Assembly (NCBI GenBank): GCA_036010905.1
Contig: DASCMH010000005.1
Span: forward strand, 91,117-155,116
Direction of reading: 5' to 3'
From: SMWD01 sp002729875
GTDB lineage: Bacteria; Pseudomonadota; Gammaproteobacteria; Steroidobacterales; GCA-2729495
DNA length: 64,000 nt
Shown piece after piece: positions 7,105-15,653 of this stretch. Each line of letters starts with the position of its first letter. The stretch's first letter is position 1. The position numbers were made by a program, and so were the translations under genes. The notes under the pieces were generated by a model that had not been told where the DNA came from, ran no database searches, and saw only the letters and a program-made list of their open reading frames with translations.

Positions 7105-9162
7105 CTATTCTTCGCTGGGACGAAACTCAGCGCAGAGCTGTTTCTGCACATCAGGTGGCACCATGCCGTAGTGATCGAACGACATCGTAAATGCACCTTC
7201 GCCTCCGGTCAGTGACTTAAGTGTGGTCTGATAATCGCCCAATTCGGCAACCGGGACATTTGCCTGAATCCGGATACGGTTGCCCGACAGTGTGTCATTG
7301 CCATTAATTCGTCCACGCACACCCGACAAGTGCCCGGTAATATCGCCGACGTGATTTGCCGGCGTTGTAACCTCAACATACGCGATTGGTTCAAGAATAA
7401 TCGGCTTGGCCTTCTCGATAGCATCCGCAAATGCCTTCTTACCGGCAGCAACGAAAGCAACCTCTTTCGAATCGACCGAGTGGTGCTTGCCGTCATAGAC
7501 GGTAACGCGCAGATCCTGGATCGGGTAACCTGCAATTGCACCATGATTCAATACCTGCCGAACCCCTTTTTCTACGGCCGGAATAAACTGATGGGGGATC
7601 GACCCACCAACAACCTTATTAACGAACTCGAATCCAGCATCGCGATTGAGCGGTTCGATACGCAGATACACCTCGCCGAACTGTCCCGCCCCACCGGTTT
7701 GCTTCTTGTGGCGATAATGCCCCTCAGCCTTCCGGGTCACTGTCTCGCGATAGCTTATCTTCGGCGGATGCGTCAACACCTCGATATCAAAATCATCCTT
7801 CATGCGCTCCAATACGAGCCGCAAATGAAGTTCACCCAGCCCCCTGAGCACCGTCTCATTAGCCTGCGCATTAAACTCGAGCAGCAGGCTCGGATCTTCC
7901 GCAATCAATTTATGCAACGCATCTGACAGCTTCTTTTCATCGCCTCTGCGAGCCAGTTCCAGCGCAACGCCATACATCGGCGACGGCAGCCCGACAGACT
8001 TCAGGTGAAATTGATCTTCATCATGACTGCTGTGCAGAACCGCATCAAAATGCAGATCTTCGATTTTCGATACAGCACAAATATCACCGGGTACGGCGCG
8101 TGCAATCTCAATCGTTTCTTTGCCCTGCAATCTATACAAGTGGGAAACTTTAAATGACTTACGACGTTCACCGATAAATACCTGGTCACCCGCCTTAACC
8201 GTTCCCTGGTGGACGCGAAAAACTCCCATACGCCCGATGTACGGATCAACATTAATCTTGAACAGGTGACCGATGAAATGATCTTGCGGGCTACCGGTAA
8301 TCTTGAAGACTTTCGTATCATCACCTTCAGTTTTGAGGAACTCCGGTAGATTTGCTTCGAGCGGACTCGGCATCAACTTTGCAAATATATTCAACAACTG
8401 ATTCAAACCAGCGCCGGTTTCGGCTGAAACGAAGCATACCGGAACCAGGTGACCGCGGCGTAACGCCTGCTCGAATGGATCGTGCAGTTGCTCAGGAGTG
8501 ATATCCTGACCCTGTTCAAGATAGATCTCCATCAATTCATCATCAAGCTCGACAACCTGATCGATCATTTCGGTATGTGCGGCATCGACAGATGAAAAAT
8601 CCGGTGTTTCATCAGACAGATTAAAAAAACAGTCGGCGACCGTACTGGCTCCGTTGGCCGGCAGGTTAAGCGGCAGACATTCATTGCCGAATGTATCACG
8701 GACCTGCGCCAGCACTGCTTCGGGGTCAGCACCATCAGCATCGATTCGATTGATGATAATCATCCGGCACAACTTCTGGCTGTCGGCAAAGTCCATGAGT
8801 CGCTGCGCAACCATCTCGACACCGGCCTCTGCATTGACAACAACAGCTGCGGTCTCAACTCCGGCTAACACGCTCATCGAGCGGCCGGAAAAATCCGGGT
8901 AACCCGGTGTATCGAGGATATTGACAAAAATATCGCCATAATCGAAATGACAAACGGCGATATCCAGAGAATGCTGATGCTGTTTTTCCTGCTTGAGAAA
9001 ATCCGAAACGGTCGAGCCTTTGTCAATTCTGCCAGCTGATCCGATTGCGCCTGCCCTGGCAAGCAAAGTTTCCAGTAATGTTGTTTTTCCGGAACCGGAA
9101 TGCCCGACCAGTGCAATGTTACGAACATGTGCAGTGTCGTGAAGTATTTTCTTGGTAGCCAC
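7105..9162 (-). CDS. Elongation factor G-like GTPase (EF-G paralogue)
   Basis: The protein is 685 residues with the EF-G domain order. G1 is GHSGSGKT (20-27), G3 is DTPGYPDF (84-91) and G4 is NRID (138-141). Canonical EF-G has GHIDAGKT-type G1, DTPGHVDF and NKMD, so this belongs to the divergent EF-G-like group. The usual fusA is expected beside tuf, just past the right end of the window. Domain IV carries the HKKQTGGAGQF segment. The start is GTG, preceded by AGGGGG about 6 nt upstream. Members of this group are thought to act as ribosome-associated GTPases, but their exact job is not settled. Confidence 0.85.
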   Translation of the reverse strand: MATKKILHDTAHVRNIALVGHSGSGKTTLLETLLARAGAIGSAGRIDKGSTVSDFLKQEKQHQHSLDIAVCHFDYGDIFVNILDTPGYPDFSGRSMSVLAGVETAAVVVNAEAGVEMVAQRLMDFADSQKLCRMIIINRIDADGADPEAVLAQVRDTFGNECLPLNLPANGASTVADCFFNLSDETPDFSSVDAAHTEMIDQVVELDDELMEIYLEQGQDITPEQLHDPFEQALRRGHLVPVCFVSAETGAGLNQLLNIFAKLMPSPLEANLPEFLKTEGDDTKVFKITGSPQDHFIGHLFKINVDPYIGRMGVFRVHQGTVKAGDQVFIGERRKSFKVSHLYRLQGKETIEIARAVPGDICAVSKIEDLHFDAVLHSSHDEDQFHLKSVGLPSPMYGVALELARRGDEKKLSDALHKLIAEDPSLLLEFNAQANETVLRGLGELHLRLVLERMKDDFDIEVLTHPPKISYRETVTRKAEGHYRHKKQTGGAGQFGEVYLRIEPLNRDAGFEFVNKVVGGSIPHQFIPAVEKGVRQVLNHGAIAGYPIQDLRVTVYDGKHHSVDSKEVAFVAAGKKAFADAIEKAKPIILEPIAYVEVTTPANHVGDITGHLSGVRGRINGNDTLSGNRIRIQANVPVAELGDYQTTLKSLTGGEGAFTMSFDHYGMVPPDVQKQLCAEFRPSEE

Positions 9163-9229
9163 AGATACCCCCTGTATTATTATTATTTTTTGGGAAACAG
9201 GCTCAATTACTTAACACCTGTACCCTGTA

Positions 9230-9235
9230 AATATA
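9230..9235 (-). promoter_or_regulatory. Predicted extended -10 of the EF-G-like gene
   Basis: On the minus strand TG-C-TATATT forms an extended -10; no good -35 is seen 17 bp upstream. A start near 9223 leaves about 60 nt before the GTG. The overlapping plus-strand reading is TATAGC (9232-9237), with TTAACA 15 bp upstream. Confidence 0.4.
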
Positions 9236-9243
9236 GCAGAGCC

Positions 9244-9346
9244 TAACGAAAACCGTAGCATGGATTGCCGAAACAGGTTGAAGAGCTGCAACCTTTATGG
9301 AATAAGGCTGTAAGCCACCCCAAGGAACCATGCGGGGCGTTTTTTT
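9244..9346 (+). ncRNA. Candidate small RNA with three ANGGAN motifs
   Basis: The segment shows a 6-bp hairpin (AGGTTG 9275-9280 with CAACCT 9289-9294), a 4-bp hairpin (GGCT/AGCC, 9306-9316) and a terminator-like stem followed by seven T (9340-9346). Three ANGGAN sites typical of CsrA/RsmA binding occur at 9260 (ATGGAT), 9297 (ATGGAA) and 9322 (AAGGAA), the last within the terminal hairpin loop. The -10-like TATAGC at 9232-9237 would start transcription near 9244. All of this is inference from pattern; the stems are short and the -35 spacing is poor. Confidence 0.3.
9318..9346 (+). terminator. Weak intrinsic terminator-like element
   Basis: CCCC (9318-9321) pairs with GGGG (9334-9337), with one more C-G pair outside an A-C mismatch, followed by T7 at 9340-9346. 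The stem is short but the U tract is perfect. No plus-strand gene precedes it. Confidence 0.4.
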
Positions 9347-9500
9347 GCTGGATTCCACGTCGCGGAACCCGCGAAATGATGGGATATTCGATACCTGCTT
9401 AAGATTCAGTTTGCCGGCCCGATCTTGTTACCACCCTACTGGCCCGGGTGCCTGCGGTTGATGGCATTAAACGGGACACCGACCAAGACCTTGCCACCTG

Positions 9501-10835
9501 TCAGGCATTACCCCGTGGTTTCAGAAAATAATCCTGCGGGTCAATGTCAAACAAACCAGCCTGAAAACCACCTTGAATCCAAAGGGCATTCTTCTGCCCC
9601 GCCCGATCGGGCAGGCCTGACAAATTAACGACTTTGGCTCGCCGTAACGATTGCCGCTCTGCATTCAGAATCACGAGCAGCTTAGGTCGAAGTCGGTGGG
9701 CGGCATTCTGCTCAATAACCATCGCAATTTCACCCGTATTCAGTTCCACCAGACTACCCGTAGGAAACATACCGATCGCACGGATAAACTGTTCGACAAC
9801 TTCTTTCTGAAATTTTACTTCTGCCAACTGGTTAAGCTCGCACAAGGCATCATAGGCGCATTTATGGTCGGCGTACGGCCGTTCTGAAATCATCGCATCA
9901 TAGCTGTCGATGAGGCCGGCGATTCGTCCATATACCGGGATATCACCATCGATGCCGTGCGGATAACCACTGCCATCGAGTCGTTCATGATGACAACCAA
10001 TCATTTCTATAATTTCCTCACTGACACCGGAAGATTTCTTAACTATTTCCAAACCATAATTCACGTGCATCTGCATGATTTCATATTCTTTGGAGGTCAA
10101 CGGACCGTCTTTCATGAAGATTTCTTGCGGAATCTTCGTATTACCGATGTCGAGTAATAACGCACCAATAGCCAGATTGGCGAGCCGTCGTCCGGCCAGA
10201 CCCATTTCATTGCCCATGATCAGCGCCCAAATAGCCGCCGTCACCGTATAACTGTGACCCCCTCGCTCGCATTTGCGAATAAAGCCAAGCCAGGCCATCG
10301 CGTCAGGATCGCGTTGCACGCTTGCAACCATAGGTGCAACCGCTTGGTAAATCAGGTTGATATCAACCGGATAACCCTTTCTAACCCCCGCCAACACCTC
10401 ATCCATTACCGCAGCCACCTTAATATAGGACTCCATCGCCCGTGGTGCCTCAGCACTTATTGGAACCCGCCCAGAAACTGCATTTCCATTCGTTGGACGA
10501 CGGGATGCAATTCGCCGGATTAATTTACCCAGACCTCGCATGCCATTACCGGACACCTGGCTCCGGCGACGAATCCGGGCCTGGGAAAATGGGTCGGCGA
10601 TTGAACCCGAGTCGTTATGAGCCTTCAGGATGTCTTTTTCCGACACCTTGCTCTGTGACGCATCGACATAAACAAACTTGCAGAACTTCCTGAGCTGCTG
10701 GATCTCGTCATCGCTGGAAATCTGAAAACCGCGTTTGAGAAACGGGGTCGTAAGCCAGGAACAATCGAGCTGAGCGACGTACATGCCCTGCTCAATATTA
10801 GCCGTATCAATTTTAATCCGCTTTTGCAGCAACAC
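9501..10835 (-). CDS. DUF3391/HD-GYP domain protein with altered HD motif
   Basis: The protein is 444 residues. The N-terminal 60 residues (KRIKIDTANIEQGMYVAQLD) match the DUF3391 module that often precedes HD-GYP domains, a low-complexity linker follows, and the HD-GYP domain occupies about 185-370. The GYP loop is intact (HHERLDGSGYP, 282-292), as is the first His region (GGHSYTV). The metal-binding segment, however, reads LLLDIGN (226-232) where active cyclic-di-GMP phosphodiesterases have LLHDIGK, so the HD histidine is Leu and the Lys is Asn. The protein may be a binding or scaffold member rather than an enzyme. The start is GTG with AGGGG just upstream. Confidence 0.85.
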   Translation of the reverse strand: MLLQKRIKIDTANIEQGMYVAQLDCSWLTTPFLKRGFQISSDDEIQQLRKFCKFVYVDASQSKVSEKDILKAHNDSGSIADPFSQARIRRRSQVSGNGMRGLGKLIRRIASRRPTNGNAVSGRVPISAEAPRAMESYIKVAAVMDEVLAGVRKGYPVDINLIYQAVAPMVASVQRDPDAMAWLGFIRKCERGGHSYTVTAAIWALIMGNEMGLAGRRLANLAIGALLLDIGNTKIPQEIFMKDGPLTSKEYEIMQMHVNYGLEIVKKSSGVSEEIIEMIGCHHERLDGSGYPHGIDGDIPVYGRIAGLIDSYDAMISERPYADHKCAYDALCELNQLAEVKFQKEVVEQFIRAIGMFPTGSLVELNTGEIAMVIEQNAAHRLRPKLLVILNAERQSLRRAKVVNLSGLPDRAGQKNALWIQGGFQAGLFDIDPQDYFLKPRGNA

Positions 10836-10922
10836 GCGCCCCTGAGACCCCGGGTTTGGGGAGATTCAGACATAATAACGATTGCCGTTTGGGATAATGT
10901 GGCCGGCTTCACAGTTTGTGCT

Positions 10923-10940
10923 GCGGCAATACCTTGCCGC
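10923..10940. repeat. Perfect 7-bp inverted repeat upstream of the HD-GYP gene
   Basis: GCGGCAA (10923-10929), loop TACC, TTGCCGC (10934-10940). It lies in the 174-bp gap between msrA and the HD-GYP gene, both on the minus strand. No T run is present, so it is either a leader hairpin or an operator. Confidence 0.5.
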
Positions 10941-10968
10941 TATCCCGCCGGTGAATCACCGCTGACAG

Positions 10969-10980
10969 CCACTGCAGTGG
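10969..10980. promoter_or_regulatory. Perfect 12-bp palindrome CCACTGCAGTGG
   Basis: This uninterrupted palindrome sits about 30 bp from the msrA stop codon and 135 bp upstream of the HD-GYP start. It is operator-like; no regulator is identified. Confidence 0.35.
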
Positions 10981-11009
10981 GGATTGCGCCAGCCTCTAAC
11001 CCGATTCGA

Positions 11010-11657
11010 TTAAGGCAGCCGGCTGTCCCGCAGATGAATACCGGTACCACCTAATCCGCAGTAACCAGTCGGATTCCTGGCCAGGTACTGCTGATGATAT
11101 TCCTCGGCATAATAAAACTCAGTTGCCGGCTTGATTTCAGTCGTGATCGTTCCGCGTCCGCCAGCCAGCAGCGCAGCCTGAAAGACATCCATCGTACGCT
11201 GAGCCGCATCACGTTGGGCATTGCCCTTGAAATAAATCCCCGACCGATATTGAGTACCTTTATCATTGCCCTGGCGCATACCCTGCGTAGGATCATGCGA
11301 TTCCCAGAATAAGGCCAACAACGTTGCATAGTCGACACGCTGCGACTCGAAGGCAACCAGTACCGCCTCGCTATGCCCGGTCTGACCCGAACAGACTTCT
11401 TCATAGGTCGGGTTCGGGGTGAAGCCTGCGGTATAGCCGACCGCCGTTGTATAGACACCAGCCTGTTGCCAAAACACGCGTTCGGCGCCCCAGAAGCAAC
11501 CGAGTGCGAATACGGCACACTCGATGCCAGCGGGGAATGGTGGTCGCAATGGGTGGCCGAGGACATCGTGCGCCGACGACCCCGGCATCAACTCGGAGCG
11601 ACCGGGTAATGCCGTATCGGGTGACGGCAATGCAGAATTCCTGTTACGCAATATCAT
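11010..11657 (-). CDS. msrA: Peptide methionine (S)-S-oxide reductase MsrA
   Basis: The 215-residue protein reduces the S-epimer of methionine sulfoxide using a catalytic cysteine, Cys54 in ALGCFWGAER, recycled through the C-terminal Cys in GYCGLGGTG. The long N-terminal arm (SPDTALPGRSELMP) and the segment HDPTQGMRQGNDKGTQYRS match the enterobacterial long form. It is likely cytoplasmic, since no signal peptide is present. It is divergent from the alcohol dehydrogenase across a 183-bp gap. Confidence 0.95.
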   Translation of the reverse strand: MILRNRNSALPSPDTALPGRSELMPGSSAHDVLGHPLRPPFPAGIECAVFALGCFWGAERVFWQQAGVYTTAVGYTAGFTPNPTYEEVCSGQTGHSEAVLVAFESQRVDYATLLALFWESHDPTQGMRQGNDKGTQYRSGIYFKGNAQRDAAQRTMDVFQAALLAGGRGTITTEIKPATEFYYAEEYHQQYLARNPTGYCGLGGTGIHLRDSRLP

Positions 11658-11785
11658 CCCAATAGTAACGGTAACGCCATATCTTTACGCGCGAAAGGCT
11701 GCGCAACACGACCGGCTGCAATATGGACAGACAAAAACCCCGGGCAGTGCTACAGTTATCCACAGCGTACCTGTCGCACCCCACC

Positions 11786-11805
11786 TTGACAGGCCAAATG
11801 GCCTG
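11786..11805. promoter_or_regulatory. TTGACA box overlapping palindrome CAGGCC-AAAT-GGCCTG
   Basis: A consensus -35 hexamer (11786-11791, plus strand) runs into a perfect 6-bp inverted repeat with an AAAT spacer (11790-11805), about 35 bp before the adh start. No good -10 is seen 17 bp downstream (AGGAAC), so this may be an operator or a promoter needing an activator. Confidence 0.3.
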
Positions 11806-11840
11806 CACAGGAACTTGTTCTCCCAGTTCGTATACCGGCC

Positions 11841-12869
11841 ATGATGAAGCAAAGTGATAACGCCATGATGCGCGTGATGGTTTTGCGCGGTGCGGGTGAT
11901 CGGCTGCAGCTGGAACACCGTCGGATACCCGAACCAGGGCCTTACGAGGTGCTGGTCAGGGTCGCCGCCTGCGGTGTCTGTCGCACCGACCTGCATGTTC
12001 AGGATAACGAACTACCCGCAATAAACTACCCGATCGTCCCCGGGCATCAGATCGTCGGCGATATCATGGCAGCCGGACCGGAAGCCATCCTGCCGCCCGG
12101 ATCGCGCATCGGTATTGCCTGGCTCGCACATACCTGCGGGACCTGTGAGTATTGCGGTTCGAACCGTGAAAACCTTTGTGACCATACACAGTTCAATGGC
12201 TATCATGTCGATGGCGGCTTCGCCGACTACATGCTTGCTGACTCGCGCTATTGTTTCCCACTGGATGCTTCCCTATCGGCTGCTGAGACAACACCGCTAC
12301 TGTGTGCAGGGCTCATCGGCTTTCGCAGCCTGCGGATGGCCGGGGCCGCGACGCGTATAGGGATCTACGGCTTTGGTTCGGCGGCTCATATCATCACCCA
12401 GGTTGCCAGTCATGAAAAACGCAGGATCTACGCATTCACGAGGCCCGGCGACGAGGCTGCCCAGGCATTCGCCCTGCGCGTCGGTGCTGTCTGGGCCGGA
12501 GATTCCGATCAACCGGCACCGGCAGCGCTCGATGCGGCCTTGATTTTCGCACCGGACGGCAACCTCGTACCCAAGGCCCTGACGGATCTGAAGAAAGGCG
12601 GGGTAGTCGTCTGCGGGGGCATCCACATGAGTGACATCCCGTCATTTGCGTATGCCGATCTGTGGGCTGAACGGCAGATCCGCTCTGTCGCAAATCTTAC
12701 CCGCACCGACGGCAGGGACTTTTTGGCGCTGGCCAGCCAGATGCCAATCCACCCGGAGATCACAACCTACCAGCTAGAAGCGGCAAACGATGCACTCGAT
12801 GACCTGCGCAACGGTAAGATCATCGGCACAGCGGTATTAGTCATGGATCAACCCGGGAACCAGGTGTGA
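11841..12869 (+). CDS. Zinc-dependent alcohol dehydrogenase family protein
   Basis: A medium-chain dehydrogenase of 342 residues. Catalytic zinc ligands are Cys47 (ACGVCRTDLH) and His69 (PGHQIVG, with Gln where many relatives have Glu). Four structural-zinc cysteines lie at 99, 102, 105 and 113 (CGTCEYCGS...C). A dinucleotide fold begins near 168 (IGIYGFGSAAH). It fits the zinc-binding alcohol dehydrogenase subfamily 2 better than classical ADH. The start could also be the ATG ten codons in (MRVMVLRG). The substrate is unknown. Confidence 0.85.
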   Translation: MMKQSDNAMMRVMVLRGAGDRLQLEHRRIPEPGPYEVLVRVAACGVCRTDLHVQDNELPAINYPIVPGHQIVGDIMAAGPEAILPPGSRIGIAWLAHTCGTCEYCGSNRENLCDHTQFNGYHVDGGFADYMLADSRYCFPLDASLSAAETTPLLCAGLIGFRSLRMAGAATRIGIYGFGSAAHIITQVASHEKRRIYAFTRPGDEAAQAFALRVGAVWAGDSDQPAPAALDAALIFAPDGNLVPKALTDLKKGGVVVCGGIHMSDIPSFAYADLWAERQIRSVANLTRTDGRDFLALASQMPIHPEITTYQLEAANDALDDLRNGKIIGTAVLVMDQPGNQV

Positions 12870-12922
12870 TCCAACACTGTAACCACAACGTACAGTGCTA
12901 GTCGTTAAGCCTGCCTCCAACA

Positions 12923-13810
12923 ATGACTAACTTTATACTCTATTTTTTTACTGTGCTGATCTGGGGTGCGACCTGGCTGGCCGTCGAATTCCAGCTCGGC
13001 GATATCGCCCCCGAAGTGTCGCTGGTATATCGCTACCTGATAGCAACTGCAGTTGCGTTCGCCTGGTGCGCACTTACCGGCCGGTCGCTGCGCTTCGACT
13101 GGCGAGCGCATCGCTATTTCATGCTAATGGGTGTCTTTCTGTTCGGACTGAACTATGTGGCCGCTTATGCGGCTCAGATTTATATTATGTCTGCCCTGAA
13201 TGCGATTGGTTTCTCTGCCATGGTTTGGTTGAATATTATCAACACACGTATTTTCCTCGGCGCACACATAGACAAATACACTTACCTTGGTGCCACACTC
13301 GGCATCATCGGCATTCTTATTATTTTCCTGCCGGCCATTCAGAATATGTCGCTGTCCGATAATATTTTTATCGGCGCAAGCCTGTCCTTAACCGGGGCTT
13401 TACTGGCCTCCTTTGGCAACATCATCGCACAGGTTGCTCAACGTCAGGGCCTGCCGGTCATGCCCTCGACAGCGTGGGGCATGTTTTATGGTGTGTTACT
13501 GAATACCGGGCTGGCCCTTGCCCAGGGTAAACCGTTCGACATCGACCTGTCACCGGCTTACCTCGTATCGCTGTTGTTCCTGGCCGTGTTTGGCTCAGTT
13601 GTTGCGTTCGGCTGCTACCTGACCCTGCTGGGTCGTATCGGTGCCGATCGGGCCGGATACTCGATGGTCATGATCCCGATCGTCGCGCTGATCTTATCAG
13701 CCATGTTCGAAAACCTGGTACTGGAATTGCACATTCTTATCGGTGTCGCACTCGCACTCACCGGCAATATCGCAATCCTGGCATCAGCGAGATTGAGATC
13801 CCGTAAATAA
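12923..13810 (+). CDS. EamA/DMT-superfamily permease
   Basis: The 295-residue protein is almost entirely hydrophobic and shows about ten membrane segments in two EamA-like repeats (residues 1-135 and 148-290). The first opens with ILYFFTVLIWGATWLAV and the second follows GASLSLTGALLASFGNI. It is an inner-membrane carrier for small metabolites, perhaps amino acids or nucleotide-derived compounds. It lies 53 bp after adh and converges on the M28 peptidase with only 31 bp between stops. Confidence 0.85.
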   Translation: MTNFILYFFTVLIWGATWLAVEFQLGDIAPEVSLVYRYLIATAVAFAWCALTGRSLRFDWRAHRYFMLMGVFLFGLNYVAAYAAQIYIMSALNAIGFSAMVWLNIINTRIFLGAHIDKYTYLGATLGIIGILIIFLPAIQNMSLSDNIFIGASLSLTGALLASFGNIIAQVAQRQGLPVMPSTAWGMFYGVLLNTGLALAQGKPFDIDLSPAYLVSLLFLAVFGSVVAFGCYLTLLGRIGADRAGYSMVMIPIVALILSAMFENLVLELHILIGVALALTGNIAILASARLRSRK

Positions 13811-13841
13811 TTGCTGTCAGATACCACCGGACTCCGGCCAG

Positions 13842-15563
13842 CTATTCCATTAGCGCATCCAGAGCAGCTTTTCGGGCCGCTTCGAATTCATCCCCCGGAC
13901 TCCAGGCCGGCATCTCATCAGCATTGGCGACAATTAACCCAACCCAGAATCCCAACCGGACATCCTCAACGGCACCCTCGAGGTTCCAGCTTTCGTCATA
14001 CTCGTCACTCGGCTGGTGATAGCGAACCGCCTCGTATTCCTCTATCTGTCGCCGGCCCCAGTCAGCCGGCCGGCCGATAAAATCCATACCTTTATCGAAG
14101 TATGTGGCCGGTACGCCAATCTTCGCAAAGCTGATCTGATCTGAGCGATAGTAGTAACCGCGATCCGGAAACTGATCCGGTTTGACTATCCTTCCCTGGC
14201 GCGCCGCCACCAGGTCTACAACACTGTCGAGCGTTGATTTACCGTAACCGATGAAGGTGATGTCACGCGTCCGACCCCATATGTTGCCACCGTCATAATT
14301 CATGTTGGCGGCGATATGCCCGGCTGGAAAGGTCGGATTGTCGGCATAAAACCGGGACCCGAGCAGACCCTGTTCCTCAGCAGCAACAAACAACATCAAC
14401 ATCGAACGGCGGGGTGCTACCGGCATTGATGCATAAGCATTGGCTATTGCCAGGACCATACCCATCCCCATACCGTTATCCTCCGCACCATTATAGATAC
14501 GATCGCCGCTCGCATCGGGTTCGCCGATACCCAAATGATCATGATGCGCTGTGAGGATAACCACCTCCCCGGCCAACTCCGGATCACTGCCCGGCAGAAT
14601 GCCGAGTACGTTAGCCGTCTCCTTGTCGGTAATCGTGTTGTTCAATGTCATGGCAGTCGTCACGCCGAGTGGCACCGGCTCAAAGTCATGACTGCGGGCT
14701 GCTGCTGCCAGGGCCGCCAAATCCTTGCCGGCCATCGCCACCAGCCTGCCGGCCGCCGCTTCAGTCATCCATGCTTCCACCTGACTGCGCGGCTCACCTG
14801 CAGCCGGCAATTCAAACTGTTCGCCGGTCCACCCCGTCTCAACAACCTGCCACGGATAGCCCGCCGATGAAGTCGTATGAATAATGATCGCCCCGGCTGC
14901 GCCCTGTAGCGCCGCACTCTCAAACTTATAAACCCAGCGCCCGTAATACAGGCGCCGTTCACCAGCAAATAACTCCGGATCCCACTCCGGGTCATTATTC
15001 AGCATCAACAATACCTTGCCGGACAAATCCCTGCCCTTGAAATCATCCCAGTCATATTCCGGTGCCTGTATGCCATAACCGACAAACACTACTTCGGCAT
15101 CCTCGATGATCGCAGTATCAGCCTGCACTCCACTCACCGCGACATATTCATCGCGGTGAGCAAAATCCTGCTGCTGACCAGCGAGAGAAAATGTCCAGAG
15201 CCGGGGTGCTACCGTATCAATGCCGACAATTTTGAATGGCTGCAGCCAGGTTCCGCTAACACCCGCAGGCATGTAGCCGGCTGCCGCCAGTTGCTCAATC
15301 AGGTATGCCTGCGTCAGCCGATCACCCCTGGACGCCGGGCTGCGACCTTCAAATTCATCTGAACCCAGCACTTTGACGTGTGTGACAATCTGATCTGCGG
15401 TGATGGTTGCTGCGGCATTTTCCCCTGCCTCTGTAAACGGATTATCAGCGGCATGGTTTGCGACAGGTTTGCCGACCGGCGAACATCCGGCTGCGAGGCA
15501 TACGGCAAACCCGAACAGGAACGTCCTGGCAAAATCCATTAACGGCAAACACACTGACGACAC
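13842..15563 (-). CDS. M28-family zinc aminopeptidase lipoprotein with PA domain
   Basis: The 573-residue protein has a lipoprotein signal (MDFARTFLFGFAVCLAAGC; lipobox LAAGC) preceded by eight codons from a GTG start, which has AAGGAG 7 nt upstream and is therefore preferred. A protease-associated insert spans about 150-290 (VFVGYGIQAPEYDWDD; GAAGAIIIHTTSSAGYPW). Zinc ligands of the M28 fold are visible: the His-Asp pair in LTAHHDHLG, Asp in GAEDNGMG, the Glu pair in VAAEEQGLLGS, and a late His in RYHQPSDE. It should act in the periplasm or at the outer membrane in peptide scavenging. Confidence 0.9.
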   Translation of the reverse strand: MSSVCLPLMDFARTFLFGFAVCLAAGCSPVGKPVANHAADNPFTEAGENAAATITADQIVTHVKVLGSDEFEGRSPASRGDRLTQAYLIEQLAAAGYMPAGVSGTWLQPFKIVGIDTVAPRLWTFSLAGQQQDFAHRDEYVAVSGVQADTAIIEDAEVVFVGYGIQAPEYDWDDFKGRDLSGKVLLMLNNDPEWDPELFAGERRLYYGRWVYKFESAALQGAAGAIIIHTTSSAGYPWQVVETGWTGEQFELPAAGEPRSQVEAWMTEAAAGRLVAMAGKDLAALAAAARSHDFEPVPLGVTTAMTLNNTITDKETANVLGILPGSDPELAGEVVILTAHHDHLGIGEPDASGDRIYNGAEDNGMGMGMVLAIANAYASMPVAPRRSMLMLFVAAEEQGLLGSRFYADNPTFPAGHIAANMNYDGGNIWGRTRDITFIGYGKSTLDSVVDLVAARQGRIVKPDQFPDRGYYYRSDQISFAKIGVPATYFDKGMDFIGRPADWGRRQIEEYEAVRYHQPSDEYDESWNLEGAVEDVRLGFWVGLIVANADEMPAWSPGDEFEAARKAALDALME

Positions 15564-15653
15564 TGTAATTCTCCTTCTTCAGGTATTACCTGTGAGGCGG
15601 TTATCTATCTTCCGGCTACGACAGGATTATTTTATCCCGGTCAGCCCACAGAA

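Larger units (their letters stand above)
9163..9500. other. 338-bp intergenic region upstream of the EF-G-like gene
   Basis: The right part is the 3' flank of the HD-GYP gene and the left part the promoter of the EF-G-like gene (minus). The plus strand of 9244-9346 holds a run of small hairpins ending in a T7 tract, listed separately as a candidate RNA. Nothing recognisable was found at 9350-9500. Confidence 0.4.

Noticed and set aside
11756..11764. Perfect DnaA box TTATCCACA between msrA and adh
   Set aside because: A single 9-mer is expected about once per two windows of this size by chance. No second box, AT-rich unwinding region or origin-linked gene is nearby.
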